NCBI GenBank assembly: GCA_910578575.1
Contig: CAJTQP010000062.1
Coordinates: 1 to 13,998, forward strand
DNA length: 13,998 nucleotides
Direction of reading: 5' to 3'
Source of the DNA: an uncultured Oscillospiraceae bacterium
GTDB lineage: Bacteria; Bacillota; Clostridia; Oscillospirales; Oscillospiraceae
Under the pieces are notes generated by a model, which saw only the letters and a list, made by a program, of their open reading frames with translations, searched no databases and was not told the origin of the DNA. How positions within the stretch are numbered: the stretch's first letter is position 1; every line of letters begins with the position of its first letter. Position numbers and translations under genes: made by a program. Below, piece by piece: positions 1-6,279 of the stretch.

Positions 1-465
1 GGCAGGGTAGTGGCTGGCCAGGTCGTTCTCGCCGGGGAGGACCTGCTTGCCCGCGCAGACGGGACAGCCGGTGCCTCTGGTCCGGGACACCACCATAGCT
101 TGCCACCGGTGGCCTTTTTCACAGCGCCACCAGACCTTCTTTCGGGACCCAGGCAAGAGCTGCGCCGGGGTCAGGGGGCGGTTTTCCTGGTCCCATTGCC
201 GGGCCAGGTCCGGGTACAGTGCGGCCAAATCGTTCTCGCCGGGGCGTAGCACCCGGTTGGCACAGTGGGGACAGCCCACGCCGCTGACCCTGGACTTCAC
301 CGCCGCCTGCCATTGGTGCCCCTTTCCGCACTGCCACCATACTTTCTGGTGGCTGCCGAAGGAGACGCTCTGAGGGGTCAGGGGTCCGTTTCGTTCTACG
401 GCCCACTGTTGCAGCAGCGCCGTTTGCCGCTGCTCCATGCAGTAGTCGTAGAAACTTTTTTTCAT
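1..465 (-). CDS. Zinc-ribbon repeat protein, PF14311-like (3' end outside window)
   Basis: Reading leftward from ATG at 465-463, 155 codons stay open to the window edge, so the C-terminus is missing. The protein contains two near-identical units of about 70 residues (about 25-85 and 95-150). Each has a KVWW-x-C-xxx-GH motif, then W-Q-A, then GCPxC: C46/H50/C65/C68 and C115/H119/C134/C137. LPGENDLA-x-x-YP follows, and a third unit seems to begin at the edge. This is the pattern of the 'probable zinc-ribbon' family PF14311 (DUF4379), whose function is not established; nucleic-acid binding is a guess. No signal peptide or membrane segment is visible. The start is preceded by a weak GGCGGTG ribosome-binding site; another ATG at 470 stops after two codons. 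The gene lies just downstream of a candidate invertible promoter segment, so its expression may be phase variable. Confidence 0.85.
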   Translation of the reverse strand, partial: MKKSFYDYCMEQRQTALLQQWAVERNGPLTPQSVSFGSHQKVWWQCGKGHQWQAAVKSRVSGVGCPHCANRVLRPGENDLAALYPDLARQWDQENRPLTPAQLLPGSRKKVWWRCEKGHRWQAMVVSRTRGTGCPVCAGKQVLPGENDLASHYPA

Positions 466-490
466 CGCATCACCGCCTGTCAGTGAGTTT

Positions 491-518
491 GTGGGACAAA
501 AACAATATTTTGTTTGCG
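491..518 (+). repeat. Left candidate recombination site of an inversion switch
   Basis: The site has two inverted arms around a 6-bp centre: GTGGGACAAAA (491-501), ACAATA (502-507), and an arm that reads CGCAAACAAAA on the other strand (508-518). The same centre appears inverted at 742-769; positions 496-513 match 764-747 at 17 of 18 bases. The 11+6+11 layout resembles dif-type sites of tyrosine recombinases. The site lies in the presumed 5' leader of the zinc-ribbon gene. Confidence 0.7.
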
Positions 519-560
519 CCACCTTAGAAAAAGCTGGTCCAAACGCCATATTGCAAGGAA

Positions 561-589
561 ATTATACCACGCTGTTTTTGAAAAAACAA
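561..589 (-). promoter_or_regulatory. Extended -10 promoter inside the invertible segment, facing the zinc-ribbon gene
   Basis: On the minus strand the -35 is TTGTTT (589-584). After a 17-bp spacer comes TATAAT (566-561), preceded by TGG (569-567), which gives an extended -10. Transcription would start near 554, cross the left recombination site and reach the ATG at 465. This is the best promoter match in the 466-768 interval. Confidence 0.7.
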
Positions 590-605
590 GCTGAATTTCT
601 ATATT
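578..605 (+). promoter_or_regulatory. Possible divergent promoter inside the invertible segment
   Basis: TTGAAA (578-583), a 16-bp spacer and TATATT (600-605) form a plausible rightward sigma-A promoter. It is back to back with the leftward one; the two -35 boxes are adjacent (578-583 and 584-589). As drawn it would make antisense RNA across the 3' end of the recombinase gene; if the segment flips it would face the zinc-ribbon gene. Promoter-like matches are common in AT-rich DNA, so this is weaker than the leftward one. Confidence 0.4.
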
Positions 606-620
606 TTTGCACAATAGACT

Positions 621-650
621 AAGCCACAAAACAAATGCTTTTTGCGGCTT
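621..650 (-). other. Stem-loop at the centre of the invertible segment
   Basis: The arms 621-631 and 640-650 pair over 11 bp on the minus-strand RNA, with one G-U pair, around an 8-nt loop. On the plus strand one pair becomes A-C. No uninterrupted T-run follows in either direction, so it is not a standard terminator. It lies just downstream of the rightward promoter and could attenuate transcription from it. Confidence 0.45.
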
Positions 651-741
651 TTGCCAGTGAGCCCTTTTTTCAAAAAGCGGGAGAAAACGCCCTCGCTTTT
701 CGTCGCTTTTCTACGGCTTTTGGCCCAACGCCTGCCCAGAT

Positions 742-769
742 AGAGGACAAACTATTGTTTTTGTTTGCC
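742..769 (-). repeat. Right candidate recombination site of an inversion switch
   Basis: On the minus strand this reads GGCAAACAAAA (769-759), centre ACAATA (758-753), then an arm that reads AGAGGACAAAC on the plus strand (742-752). It is the inverted partner of the site at 491-518. The outer arm here matches the inner arm of the left site at 10 of 11 bases. The last base of the recombinase stop codon (771-769) forms its edge, so gene and site are physically joined. Confidence 0.7.
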
Positions 770-1602
770 TATGTGACCAGCCCCAGCCGCTCCAACGCCC
801 GCCGGTGCTCGCCGCCGGTGGTGAGGAGATACACCCGCGTGGTGTCCACGCTGGCGTGCCCCAGCACGTCCGCCAGCCGGGCCAGGTCCTTGCAGTGTTG
901 GTAAAAGGCCGTGGCGAAGAGGTGGCGGAGATTGTGGGGGAATACCTTCCCCGGTTCCACCCCCGCCTGGGCACATAGCCGTTTCATCTCCGCCCAGACC
1001 TGGCGGCGGTGGATGGGGGTCCCGCTTCTGGTGAGGAACAACTCGCCGGAGGCGATTTTTTCTGCCCTGGCGTACTTGCACAGCTTCCGGCACAGCTTAC
1101 CTGGCAGGAGGATGGTGCGGATCTTCCCCTTTAAGGCGATCTCCGCCCGCCCCAGCCGCGCCGCTTCCAAGGTGATGTATTTCACCTCGCTGACCCGGAT
1201 GCCTGTGGCGCAGATGGTCTCCATCAACAGCGCCAGCCGCCCCCGGCCCAGGGCTTGGGCGGTGGACAGGAGGCGGGCATAGTCCGCCCGGCTCAGCTCC
1301 CGGCGGCTCTCCCGGAACAGCCGCCGCTGCACCTTTAAGAACTTCACCCGGCAGTCCTCCCGCCCGATGAAGCGGAGATAGGCGTGGACCGCCGCCACCA
1401 TGGCGTTGACGGTCACCGGGGCGTAGCCCGCCTCCACCAGCGCCCCCTTCCATGCCGCCACCGCCGCCTTGCTCAGGGCCCGCCCCTGTAGCCAGCGCCC
1501 AAAGGCCCCCACGTCCCGCACATATTTCTCCACCGTCCCCGCTGCCCGCTCCTCCTGGCGGAGATGGGCGGCGAAGGCGCTTAACTTGAACATATCCTCC
1601 AT
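769..1602 (-). CDS. Tyrosine recombinase / XerD-like integrase
   Basis: This 277-residue protein has an N-terminal SAM-like core-binding domain (about 5-85) and a C-terminal catalytic domain (about 100-275). All catalytic residues of the family are visible: R136 in ATGIRVSEV, K158 or K160 in the beta-hairpin, H223-x-x-R226 in HNLRH, H249 in LGHAS and nucleophile Y258 in TTRVYLL. It should therefore be active. The size is that of Xer or phase-variation recombinases, without the arm-binding domain usual in phage integrases. ATG 1602 has AAAGGG eight bases upstream; ATG at codon 4 sits too close to GGAGG. No phage or plasmid genes lie nearby. Its stop codon touches one of two inverted ACAATA sites, so it most likely inverts the 508-752 segment. 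An unrelated target, or an integrated-element remnant, remains possible. Confidence 0.92.
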   Translation of the reverse strand: MEDMFKLSAFAAHLRQEERAAGTVEKYVRDVGAFGRWLQGRALSKAAVAAWKGALVEAGYAPVTVNAMVAAVHAYLRFIGREDCRVKFLKVQRRLFRESRRELSRADYARLLSTAQALGRGRLALLMETICATGIRVSEVKYITLEAARLGRAEIALKGKIRTILLPGKLCRKLCKYARAEKIASGELFLTRSGTPIHRRQVWAEMKRLCAQAGVEPGKVFPHNLRHLFATAFYQHCKDLARLADVLGHASVDTTRVYLLTTGGEHRRALERLGLVT

Positions 1603-1668
1603 AACAAAACCCTTTCTGCCTAGAATGGGGATATTTTACCTTGTTTTGTGACATCGTGCCGAAAAATC

Positions 1669-1697
1669 TTGACTTTTTAGGTCGTTCGTCCTATACT
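1669..1697 (+). promoter_or_regulatory. Promoter of the MATE-tetR operon
   Basis: TTGACT (1669-1674), a 17-bp spacer and TATACT (1692-1697) form a strong sigma-A promoter. The spacer and -10 lie within the large inverted repeat at 1673-1724, so bound repressor would block RNA polymerase directly. Confidence 0.85.
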
Positions 1698-1724
1698 TCC
1701 GATTAGGACGAACGACCTAAAAAG
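1673..1724. promoter_or_regulatory. TetR-type operator: perfect 21-bp inverted repeat
   Basis: Arms 1673-1693 and 1704-1724 are perfect reverse complements with a 10-bp spacer. Each arm contains its own near-dyad, TAGG-N-CG-NN-CG-N-CCTA (1678-1693 and 1704-1719), so two TetR dimers could bind side by side. The only TetR gene nearby (3144) is in the same operon, which suggests autoregulation. The repeat could also fold as RNA, but most of the left arm lies upstream of the expected start of transcription, so a DNA operator fits better. Confidence 0.85.
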
Positions 1725-1740
1725 AAAGGAGTGCTGCGTT

Positions 1741-3147
1741 ATGCAAGCAGGAACTGCCGCCAATCCCCTGGGGACCGCCCCCGTCAAAAGCTTGATTTGG
1801 AAATACGCCATCCCCGGCATCATCACCCAACTGGTCAGTGCCCTCCACAACATCGTGGACCAGATCTTCGTGGGCTGGGGCATCGGAGACAACGGCATCG
1901 CCGCCACCAACATCGTCTTTCCCCTTACCTCCATTATCATCGCCCTGTCCACCCTCTTGGGCCTGGGTGCCGCCGCCCGCTTTAGCATCCTCCTGGGGAA
2001 GGGGGAGCAGGAGGACGCCGCCAAGGTCATCGGCACCTCCATCAGCTGGATGCTGCTCCTGGGGGCCGCCGCCTCCCTCATCACTTCCATCTTCATGGAG
2101 CCCATGCTCTACCTCTTCGGGGCCACAGACCTGATCCTGCCCTATGCCTCGGACTACGCCCGGCTGATTTGCATCGGCCTCTTCTTCGGCGTCCTCTCCA
2201 CCGGACTGTCCAACTTCATCCGGGCCGACGGTAGCCCCAAGTTCGCCAGCTATGTGCTGGTGGCAGGGGCAGTGTTTAATATGGTGTTCGACCCCATTTT
2301 CCTGTTCGTGTTGGATATGGGCATGACCGGCATCGCCCTGGCCACCCTCCTGGGCCAGGTCCTTTCCACCATCTTAGCCCTCTATTACATGATAAAACGC
2401 TTCCGCAGCGTCACCCTGGCCCCCCGCCACCTGCGCCCCAGGGCAGCGGAGACGGTTACCATCTTCTCCCTGGGCATCGCCGTCTTTACCACCCACGTGC
2501 TGATGATGATCGCCCAGATCATCCAGATGAACGGCCTGAAAACCTACGGGGCTTTGACGGTCTACGGCAGTGAAGTGTCCATTGCCGCCGCCGGGGCGGT
2601 GGGGAAGGTGGGCATTGTGCTCATGTCCAGCGTCATCGGCATCGCCCTAGGCTGCCAGCCCATTTACGGCTTCAACCTGGGCCGGAAGCAGTACGGCCGG
2701 GTGCGGGAGACCTATTTGACGGTCCTGCGCTACGGCACCCTCATTGCCGTGGCCACGTTTTTGCTGATGCAGCTCTTCCCCCGGCAGATTTTGCGGATGT
2801 TCGGCTCGGACAACGAGCTGTTCTACAGCTTCGGGGCCCACTACATCCACATCTTCTGCGCCTGCGTCTTTTTGAACGCCTTGCAGCCCATCACCTCCAA
2901 CTTCTGCACCGCCATGGGCAAGGCCAACCTGGCCTTCTGGCTGGCGGTGCTGCGCCAGGGTGTACTGTTCATCCCCCTACTGCTCCTGCTGCCCAAGGTT
3001 TTGGGCCTGGACGGCATACTACTGGCCGGGTCCCTCTCCGATGGGCTGGCGGCTATTGTGGTGCTCTGGGTGGGCCTGCGGGAGGCCAAAAACCTCTCCC
3101 GGCTGGAAACCGCCCAGAAGGCTGAACTGACCGGGGAAGCGCCATGA
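1741..3147 (+). CDS. MATE family multidrug exporter
   Basis: This 468-residue membrane protein has about 12 transmembrane segments in two MatE halves (about 19-180 and 240-410). The N-terminal half shows typical features: an IPGIITQL start to TM1, an HNIVDQIFVGWGIGD segment, then GLGAAARFSILLGKG. The length is usual for the MepA-like branch. It would expel cationic drugs, dyes or other toxic compounds using a sodium or proton gradient; the substrate cannot be read from sequence. ATG 1741 follows AAAGGAG (1725-1731) at nine bases. An in-line GTG at 1731 overlaps the ribosome-binding site and was not chosen. The stop overlaps the tetR start (ATGA). The promoter lies in a large dyad, so expression is probably induced when the TetR protein binds a ligand. 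Confidence 0.93.
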   Translation: MQAGTAANPLGTAPVKSLIWKYAIPGIITQLVSALHNIVDQIFVGWGIGDNGIAATNIVFPLTSIIIALSTLLGLGAAARFSILLGKGEQEDAAKVIGTSISWMLLLGAAASLITSIFMEPMLYLFGATDLILPYASDYARLICIGLFFGVLSTGLSNFIRADGSPKFASYVLVAGAVFNMVFDPIFLFVLDMGMTGIALATLLGQVLSTILALYYMIKRFRSVTLAPRHLRPRAAETVTIFSLGIAVFTTHVLMMIAQIIQMNGLKTYGALTVYGSEVSIAAAGAVGKVGIVLMSSVIGIALGCQPIYGFNLGRKQYGRVRETYLTVLRYGTLIAVATFLLMQLFPRQILRMFGSDNELFYSFGAHYIHIFCACVFLNALQPITSNFCTAMGKANLAFWLAVLRQGVLFIPLLLLLPKVLGLDGILLAGSLSDGLAAIVVLWVGLREAKNLSRLETAQKAELTGEAP

Positions 3148-3740
3148 GAGACACCCGCCAGGAGATTTTAGACGCCGCCCGCCGTCTCTTCAACCAGCGG
3201 GGCTACAATGGCGTCTCCCTCCAGGACATCGCCAGGGCCGTGGGCATCAGCAAAGGGAATTTGAGCTACCACTTTCAAAAGAAGGAACATATTGTGGAGG
3301 CCATCATGGCACAGTCCGGCGACACCCTGCCCCCCAATATCCCCCAGACCATCGGGGAACTGGACCTGGTGTTTTTGGATATCCAAACCGCGGTGCAAAA
3401 CAATCTGTTTTTCTTCCTCTCCCACGCCCAACTGGGGCAGATATCCCCCCAAATTGGCCGGAAACAGCGGGCCCGCTGCCGGGAGATCACGGAGAAGCTG
3501 GAGGGGGCGCTGCGGTCCCTCCATACCGCTGGCCTGGTCCGCCCAGAGGACTATGCAGGGGAGTACACCCACACGGCAGAGTTGTTGTACTTTTCCAGCG
3601 CCTATTGGGCCCCTTTCTCCGAGCTGAAACGGGGCGATGGCGGGGAAGCTGTGGGTTACCGCCGCCACGCCTGGCGGGTGGTCCACCCCCTCTTGACCCC
3701 CCAGGGCCGGGCGGAGCTGGAGAACGTTTTGAAACTATGA
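3144..3740 (+). CDS. TetR/AcrR family transcriptional repressor
   Basis: This 198-residue protein has a classic TetR DNA-binding domain: RQEILDAARRLFNQRGY (about 5-21), then a helix-turn-helix at about 24-44 with VSLQDIARAVGISKG and the SYHF end of the recognition helix. The rest (about 60-198) is a helical ligand-binding and dimer domain with no recognisable ligand signature. The start overlaps the MATE stop by four bases, so the two are translationally coupled. It most likely represses the promoter at 1669-1697 by binding the 21-bp inverted repeat, and so controls its own operon. The gene ends 14 bp before the response regulator start, so it may also set the level of the downstream two-component system. 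Confidence 0.93.
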   Translation: MRDTRQEILDAARRLFNQRGYNGVSLQDIARAVGISKGNLSYHFQKKEHIVEAIMAQSGDTLPPNIPQTIGELDLVFLDIQTAVQNNLFFFLSHAQLGQISPQIGRKQRARCREITEKLEGALRSLHTAGLVRPEDYAGEYTHTAELLYFSSAYWAPFSELKRGDGGEAVGYRRHAWRVVHPLLTPQGRAELENVLKL

Positions 3741-3754
3741 GGGGAGGACGGACC

Positions 3755-4420
3755 ATGCAGACCATCCTAATCGTAGAGGACGACCCGGTGATCCGGGAGG
3801 AATTGCAGCTTTTACTGGAGAACGAAGGTTACCGGGCTCTGGCTTTGGAGGACTTTGCAGACATTCCTGACCAGGTCTGTGCCCAGAACGCCGACCTGCT
3901 CCTGCTGGATTTGGGCCTGCCCGGCCGGGACGGACTGGCCCTGTGCGCCGACATCCGCAGGCGCAGCAAGCTGCCCATCGTCATCGTCACCAGCCGGGAC
4001 TCCACCGCCGACGAGCTAAGGGCCCTGAGCCTGGGCAGCGACGACTATATCACCAAGCCCTATAACATCCCCGTGCTTCTGGCCAGAGTCCGGGCAGTGC
4101 TTCGCCGCAGCGGCGGCCAGGCAGAGCCGGAACGCCTGGAGGCCGCCGGCCTGCGCCTGGATCTGGCCAAGGGCCAGGTCTGGGCCGGGGAGGGCTGCGC
4201 GGAACTCACCCGTAACGAGTTGCAGATTCTGGCCTATCTCCTCCGCCACGCCGGGGAGATCGTCTCCCGTGCCGACCTCATCGAGGCCCTCTGGGACAGC
4301 CAGATCTACATCGACGACAACACCCTCAGCGTGAATATGACCCGCCTGCGGGCTAAGCTGGACGGCATCGGTCGTCCCGGCTGTATCCGCACCCGCCGGG
4401 GGATGGGGTATCAGCTATGA
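3755..4420 (+). CDS. Response regulator, OmpR/PhoB family (BceR-like)
   Basis: This protein has 221 residues. The receiver domain (about 2-115) has acidic residues E8, D9 and D10, phospho-acceptor D52 in LLLLDLGLPG, T79-S80 and K101 in ITKPY. The C-terminal winged helix (about 128-221) has LTRNELQILAYLLRHAG and ends RRGMGYQL, as OmpR-type proteins do. I chose ATG 3755 because GGGGAGG sits seven bases before it and MQTILIVEDD is a normal receiver start; the frame is open further upstream, but that part overlaps tetR and looks non-coding. It overlaps the kinase start by four bases. A likely target is the CTTACA-N4-TGTAAG dyad before the ABC transporter genes. Confidence 0.94.
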   Translation: MQTILIVEDDPVIREELQLLLENEGYRALALEDFADIPDQVCAQNADLLLLDLGLPGRDGLALCADIRRRSKLPIVIVTSRDSTADELRALSLGSDDYITKPYNIPVLLARVRAVLRRSGGQAEPERLEAAGLRLDLAKGQVWAGEGCAELTRNELQILAYLLRHAGEIVSRADLIEALWDSQIYIDDNTLSVNMTRLRAKLDGIGRPGCIRTRRGMGYQL

Positions 4421-5424
4421 CCCTGCGGGAGTTTCTGTCCCACCGCCTGGGGCCCATGGTGGGGGGCCTGTGCTGTTTCGTGGTGGCAGCGCTGTTCCTG
4501 CTGGCCACAGGGACCCGGCCGGGGGTGGTTGCCCTCTTGACTCTGGGATTCCTGCTGATCTTCGTGGGGCGGTATACGGTGGAGTTCCTCCGCCTCCGGG
4601 CCCAACTGTCGGAGTTGGAAGCCATCCTGGAGGGTTTGGAGAAGAAGTACCTCCTGATGGAGTGCATCCCCACCCCCAAGGATATCTACCAGCGCAAGCT
4701 CTTCCAGCTTACCCGCCGGGCAGGGAAATCCATGCTGGAGGCTGTCTCTCAGGCCCAGGCGGCCCAGCGGGCCTATCGGGATTACATCGAGGAGTGGGTC
4801 CATGAGATCAAGACCCCCATCACCGCCGCCCAGCTCCTGTGCCGGGACCTGGAGGGGGACAAGCGCCGAAAACTCACCCAGGAGCTGGCCCAGGTGGAGG
4901 CCCACGTGGAGCGGGCCCTCTTCTACGCCCGCGCCGAGAGCCCGGAGCGGGACTGCGTCATCCGGCAAAACGTTCTGGAGGCCATCGTCTCCCAGGCCAT
5001 CCAGACCCACCGGAGCCTACTCATTCAGAACGGGGTCCGGGTGGAGACCCAGGGGCTGGACTGCACCGTGTACACCGATGAGAAGTGGACGGCCTTTATC
5101 CTGGGCCAGCTGCTGCAAAACGCCGCCCGCTACCGGGGGGAAACCCCGGTGATCCACATCACCGCCCGCCCCCTGGGACAGAAGGTGGCGCTGACGGTGG
5201 CGGACAACGGCCTGGGCATCCCCGCCCATGAGCTGCCCAGAGTGTGTGAGCGGGGCTTCACCGGCAGCAACGGCCGCCGCCGGGGCGGCTCCACGGGGAT
5301 GGGCCTGTATCTCTGCCGCAAACTGGCGGCGTTTTTGTCCCTGGACTTGCAGATCACCTCCCAGGAGGGGGAGGGAACCCAAGTGACCCTGACCTTTCCC
5401 GCCACGGCGGGGGCGGAGGAATGA
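4417..5424 (+). CDS. Sensor histidine kinase, intramembrane-sensing (BceS-like)
   Basis: This protein has 335 residues. Two membrane helices (about 13-32 and 35-51) are separated by almost no outside loop, the sign of an intramembrane-sensing kinase that takes its signal from a partner rather than a ligand. H129 in the motif WVHEIKTPI is the phosphorylation site, and that motif is typical of the BceS group. The ATPase domain shows N235 (LLQNAARYR), D263 in ADNGLGIP, F281 and GSTGMGL (291-297). In Bce systems the transporter permease acts as the sensor and forms a complex with the kinase. The ATGA overlap with the regulator gene and the ABC genes just downstream fit that scheme. Confidence 0.94.
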   Translation: MTLREFLSHRLGPMVGGLCCFVVAALFLLATGTRPGVVALLTLGFLLIFVGRYTVEFLRLRAQLSELEAILEGLEKKYLLMECIPTPKDIYQRKLFQLTRRAGKSMLEAVSQAQAAQRAYRDYIEEWVHEIKTPITAAQLLCRDLEGDKRRKLTQELAQVEAHVERALFYARAESPERDCVIRQNVLEAIVSQAIQTHRSLLIQNGVRVETQGLDCTVYTDEKWTAFILGQLLQNAARYRGETPVIHITARPLGQKVALTVADNGLGIPAHELPRVCERGFTGSNGRRRGGSTGMGLYLCRKLAAFLSLDLQITSQEGEGTQVTLTFPATAGAEE

Positions 5425-5432
5425 CGGCGTTT

Positions 5433-5448
5433 CTTACAAAACTGTAAG
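5433..5448. promoter_or_regulatory. Candidate response-regulator operator upstream of the ABC transporter
   Basis: CTTACA-AAAC-TGTAAG is a 6-bp perfect dyad with a 4-bp centre, flanked by TTT and GAAA that nearly extend the symmetry. It lies about 52 bp upstream of a poor-looking promoter (5469-5497), a normal place for an activator. The BceR-like protein encoded just before is the natural candidate to bind it. Confidence 0.65.
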
Positions 5449-5468
5449 GAAAGGCCATATCGTTTCGA

Positions 5469-5497
5469 TACCACCCCGCCCGGATTTGCGCTATCCT
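5469..5497 (+). promoter_or_regulatory. Likely activator-dependent promoter of the ABC transporter
   Basis: TATCCT (5492-5497) is an acceptable -10, but 17 bp upstream lies TACCAC, a poor -35. A promoter with a weak -35 just downstream of a dyad is what a phosphorylated OmpR-type activator would need. Position and boundaries are tentative. Confidence 0.45.
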
Positions 5498-5520
5498 AGA
5501 GGGGAAAGGAGGCAGGACGT

Positions 5521-6279
5521 ATGCTGCAAGTGAAAAACATTGAAAAGTATTATGGGAGCAAGAACAACGTCACCAAAGCCCTGGACGGCGTGAGCTTCCA
5601 GGTGGAGCGGGGGGAGTTTATCGCCATCATGGGGGCCTCTGGCAGTGGCAAGACCACCTTGCTCAACTGCATCTCCACCATCGACACGGTGAGTGCCGGG
5701 CAGATTTTCCTGGACGGGGTGGACATCTCCGAACTCCCCGCCAAGGCTCTGGCCCGCTTCCGCCGGGAGCGCCTGGGCTTCGTGTTCCAGGATTTCAACT
5801 TATTGGATACCCTGACCATCGAGGAGAACATCGGCCTGGCCCTCTCCCTGAACCATACGGACCCGGCGAAGGTGGGGGTCCAGGTGCGGGGAGTGGCAAA
5901 GAAGCTGGATATTTTGGATATCCTGCCCAAATTTCCCTATCAGGTGTCCGGCGGGCAGAAGCAGCGGGCCGCCTGCGCCCGCGCCATGGTGGCGGGACAG
6001 TCCCTGCTGTTGGCCGATGAGCCCACCGGGGCCCTGGATTCCAAGGCCTCCAAGAATCTTTTGGAGATCATGACCAAGCTGAACCGGGACCTGGGGGCAA
6101 CCATCCTCATGGTGACCCACGACGCCTACAGCGCCAGTTATGCCAAGCGGGTGCTATTCCTCAAGGACGGCAGGCTCTTCAATGAGCTGCTGCGGGGGGA
6201 GCGGGGACGGCCCGTATTTTACCATGAGATTCTGGATGTGTTGGCACTGCTGGGGGGTGACGTCAGTGACGTTATCTAA
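5521..6279 (+). CDS. ABC transporter ATP-binding protein (BceA-like)
   Basis: This 252-residue ATPase has all its motifs: Walker A GASGSGKT (38-45), Q-loop Q90 in FVFQDFN, signature VSGGQKQR (142-149), Walker B LLLADEP (162-168) and H-loop H200 in VTHD. It belongs to the MacB/LolD/BceA branch and would power the permease encoded next to it. The start has a very strong AAAGGAGG (5505-5512) eight bases upstream. The last ~30 residues go beyond the usual end of the domain and overlap the start of the permease gene by 14 bp, so translation is coupled. Together with the regulator and kinase it forms a Bce-type module, which in Firmicutes defends against cell-wall-active peptides such as bacitracin or lantibiotics. 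Confidence 0.95.
   Translation: MLQVKNIEKYYGSKNNVTKALDGVSFQVERGEFIAIMGASGSGKTTLLNCISTIDTVSAGQIFLDGVDISELPAKALARFRRERLGFVFQDFNLLDTLTIEENIGLALSLNHTDPAKVGVQVRGVAKKLDILDILPKFPYQVSGGQKQRAACARAMVAGQSLLLADEPTGALDSKASKNLLEIMTKLNRDLGATILMVTHDAYSASYAKRVLFLKDGRLFNELLRGERGRPVFYHEILDVLALLGGDVSDVI

Larger units (their letters stand above)
508..752. other. Candidate invertible promoter segment (inverton)
   Basis: This 245-bp stretch between the two ACAATA crossover centres is AT-rich compared with its surroundings and carries no convincing gene. It holds a leftward promoter (561-589), an overlapping rightward promoter (578-605), a stem-loop (621-650) and phased T/A tracts (about 639-721). Because the 6-bp centre is not palindromic and the sites are inverted, recombination between them should invert this segment rather than delete it. 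The tyrosine recombinase next door is the obvious candidate enzyme. Inversion itself is inferred, not observed. Confidence 0.65.

Noticed and set aside
635..904. 89-codon plus-strand frame across the switch and the 3' end of the recombinase gene
   Set aside because: More than half is antisense to the recombinase catalytic domain, and there is no ribosome-binding site. The rest is the AT-rich invertible segment.
1603..1668. Promoter for the recombinase gene
   Set aside because: TAAAAT (1638-1633, minus strand) could be a -10, but I see no acceptable -35 at the right distance, so none is annotated.
3605..3754. Upstream extension of the response regulator frame
   Set aside because: It overlaps tetR, is rich in P, G and R and has no domain similarity. 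GGGGAGG before ATG 3755 marks the real start.
6140..6265. Upstream extension of the permease frame
   Set aside because: It lies within the ATPase gene and reads as C- and W-rich nonsense. GTG 6266 has a good ribosome-binding site and starts the conserved N-terminus.
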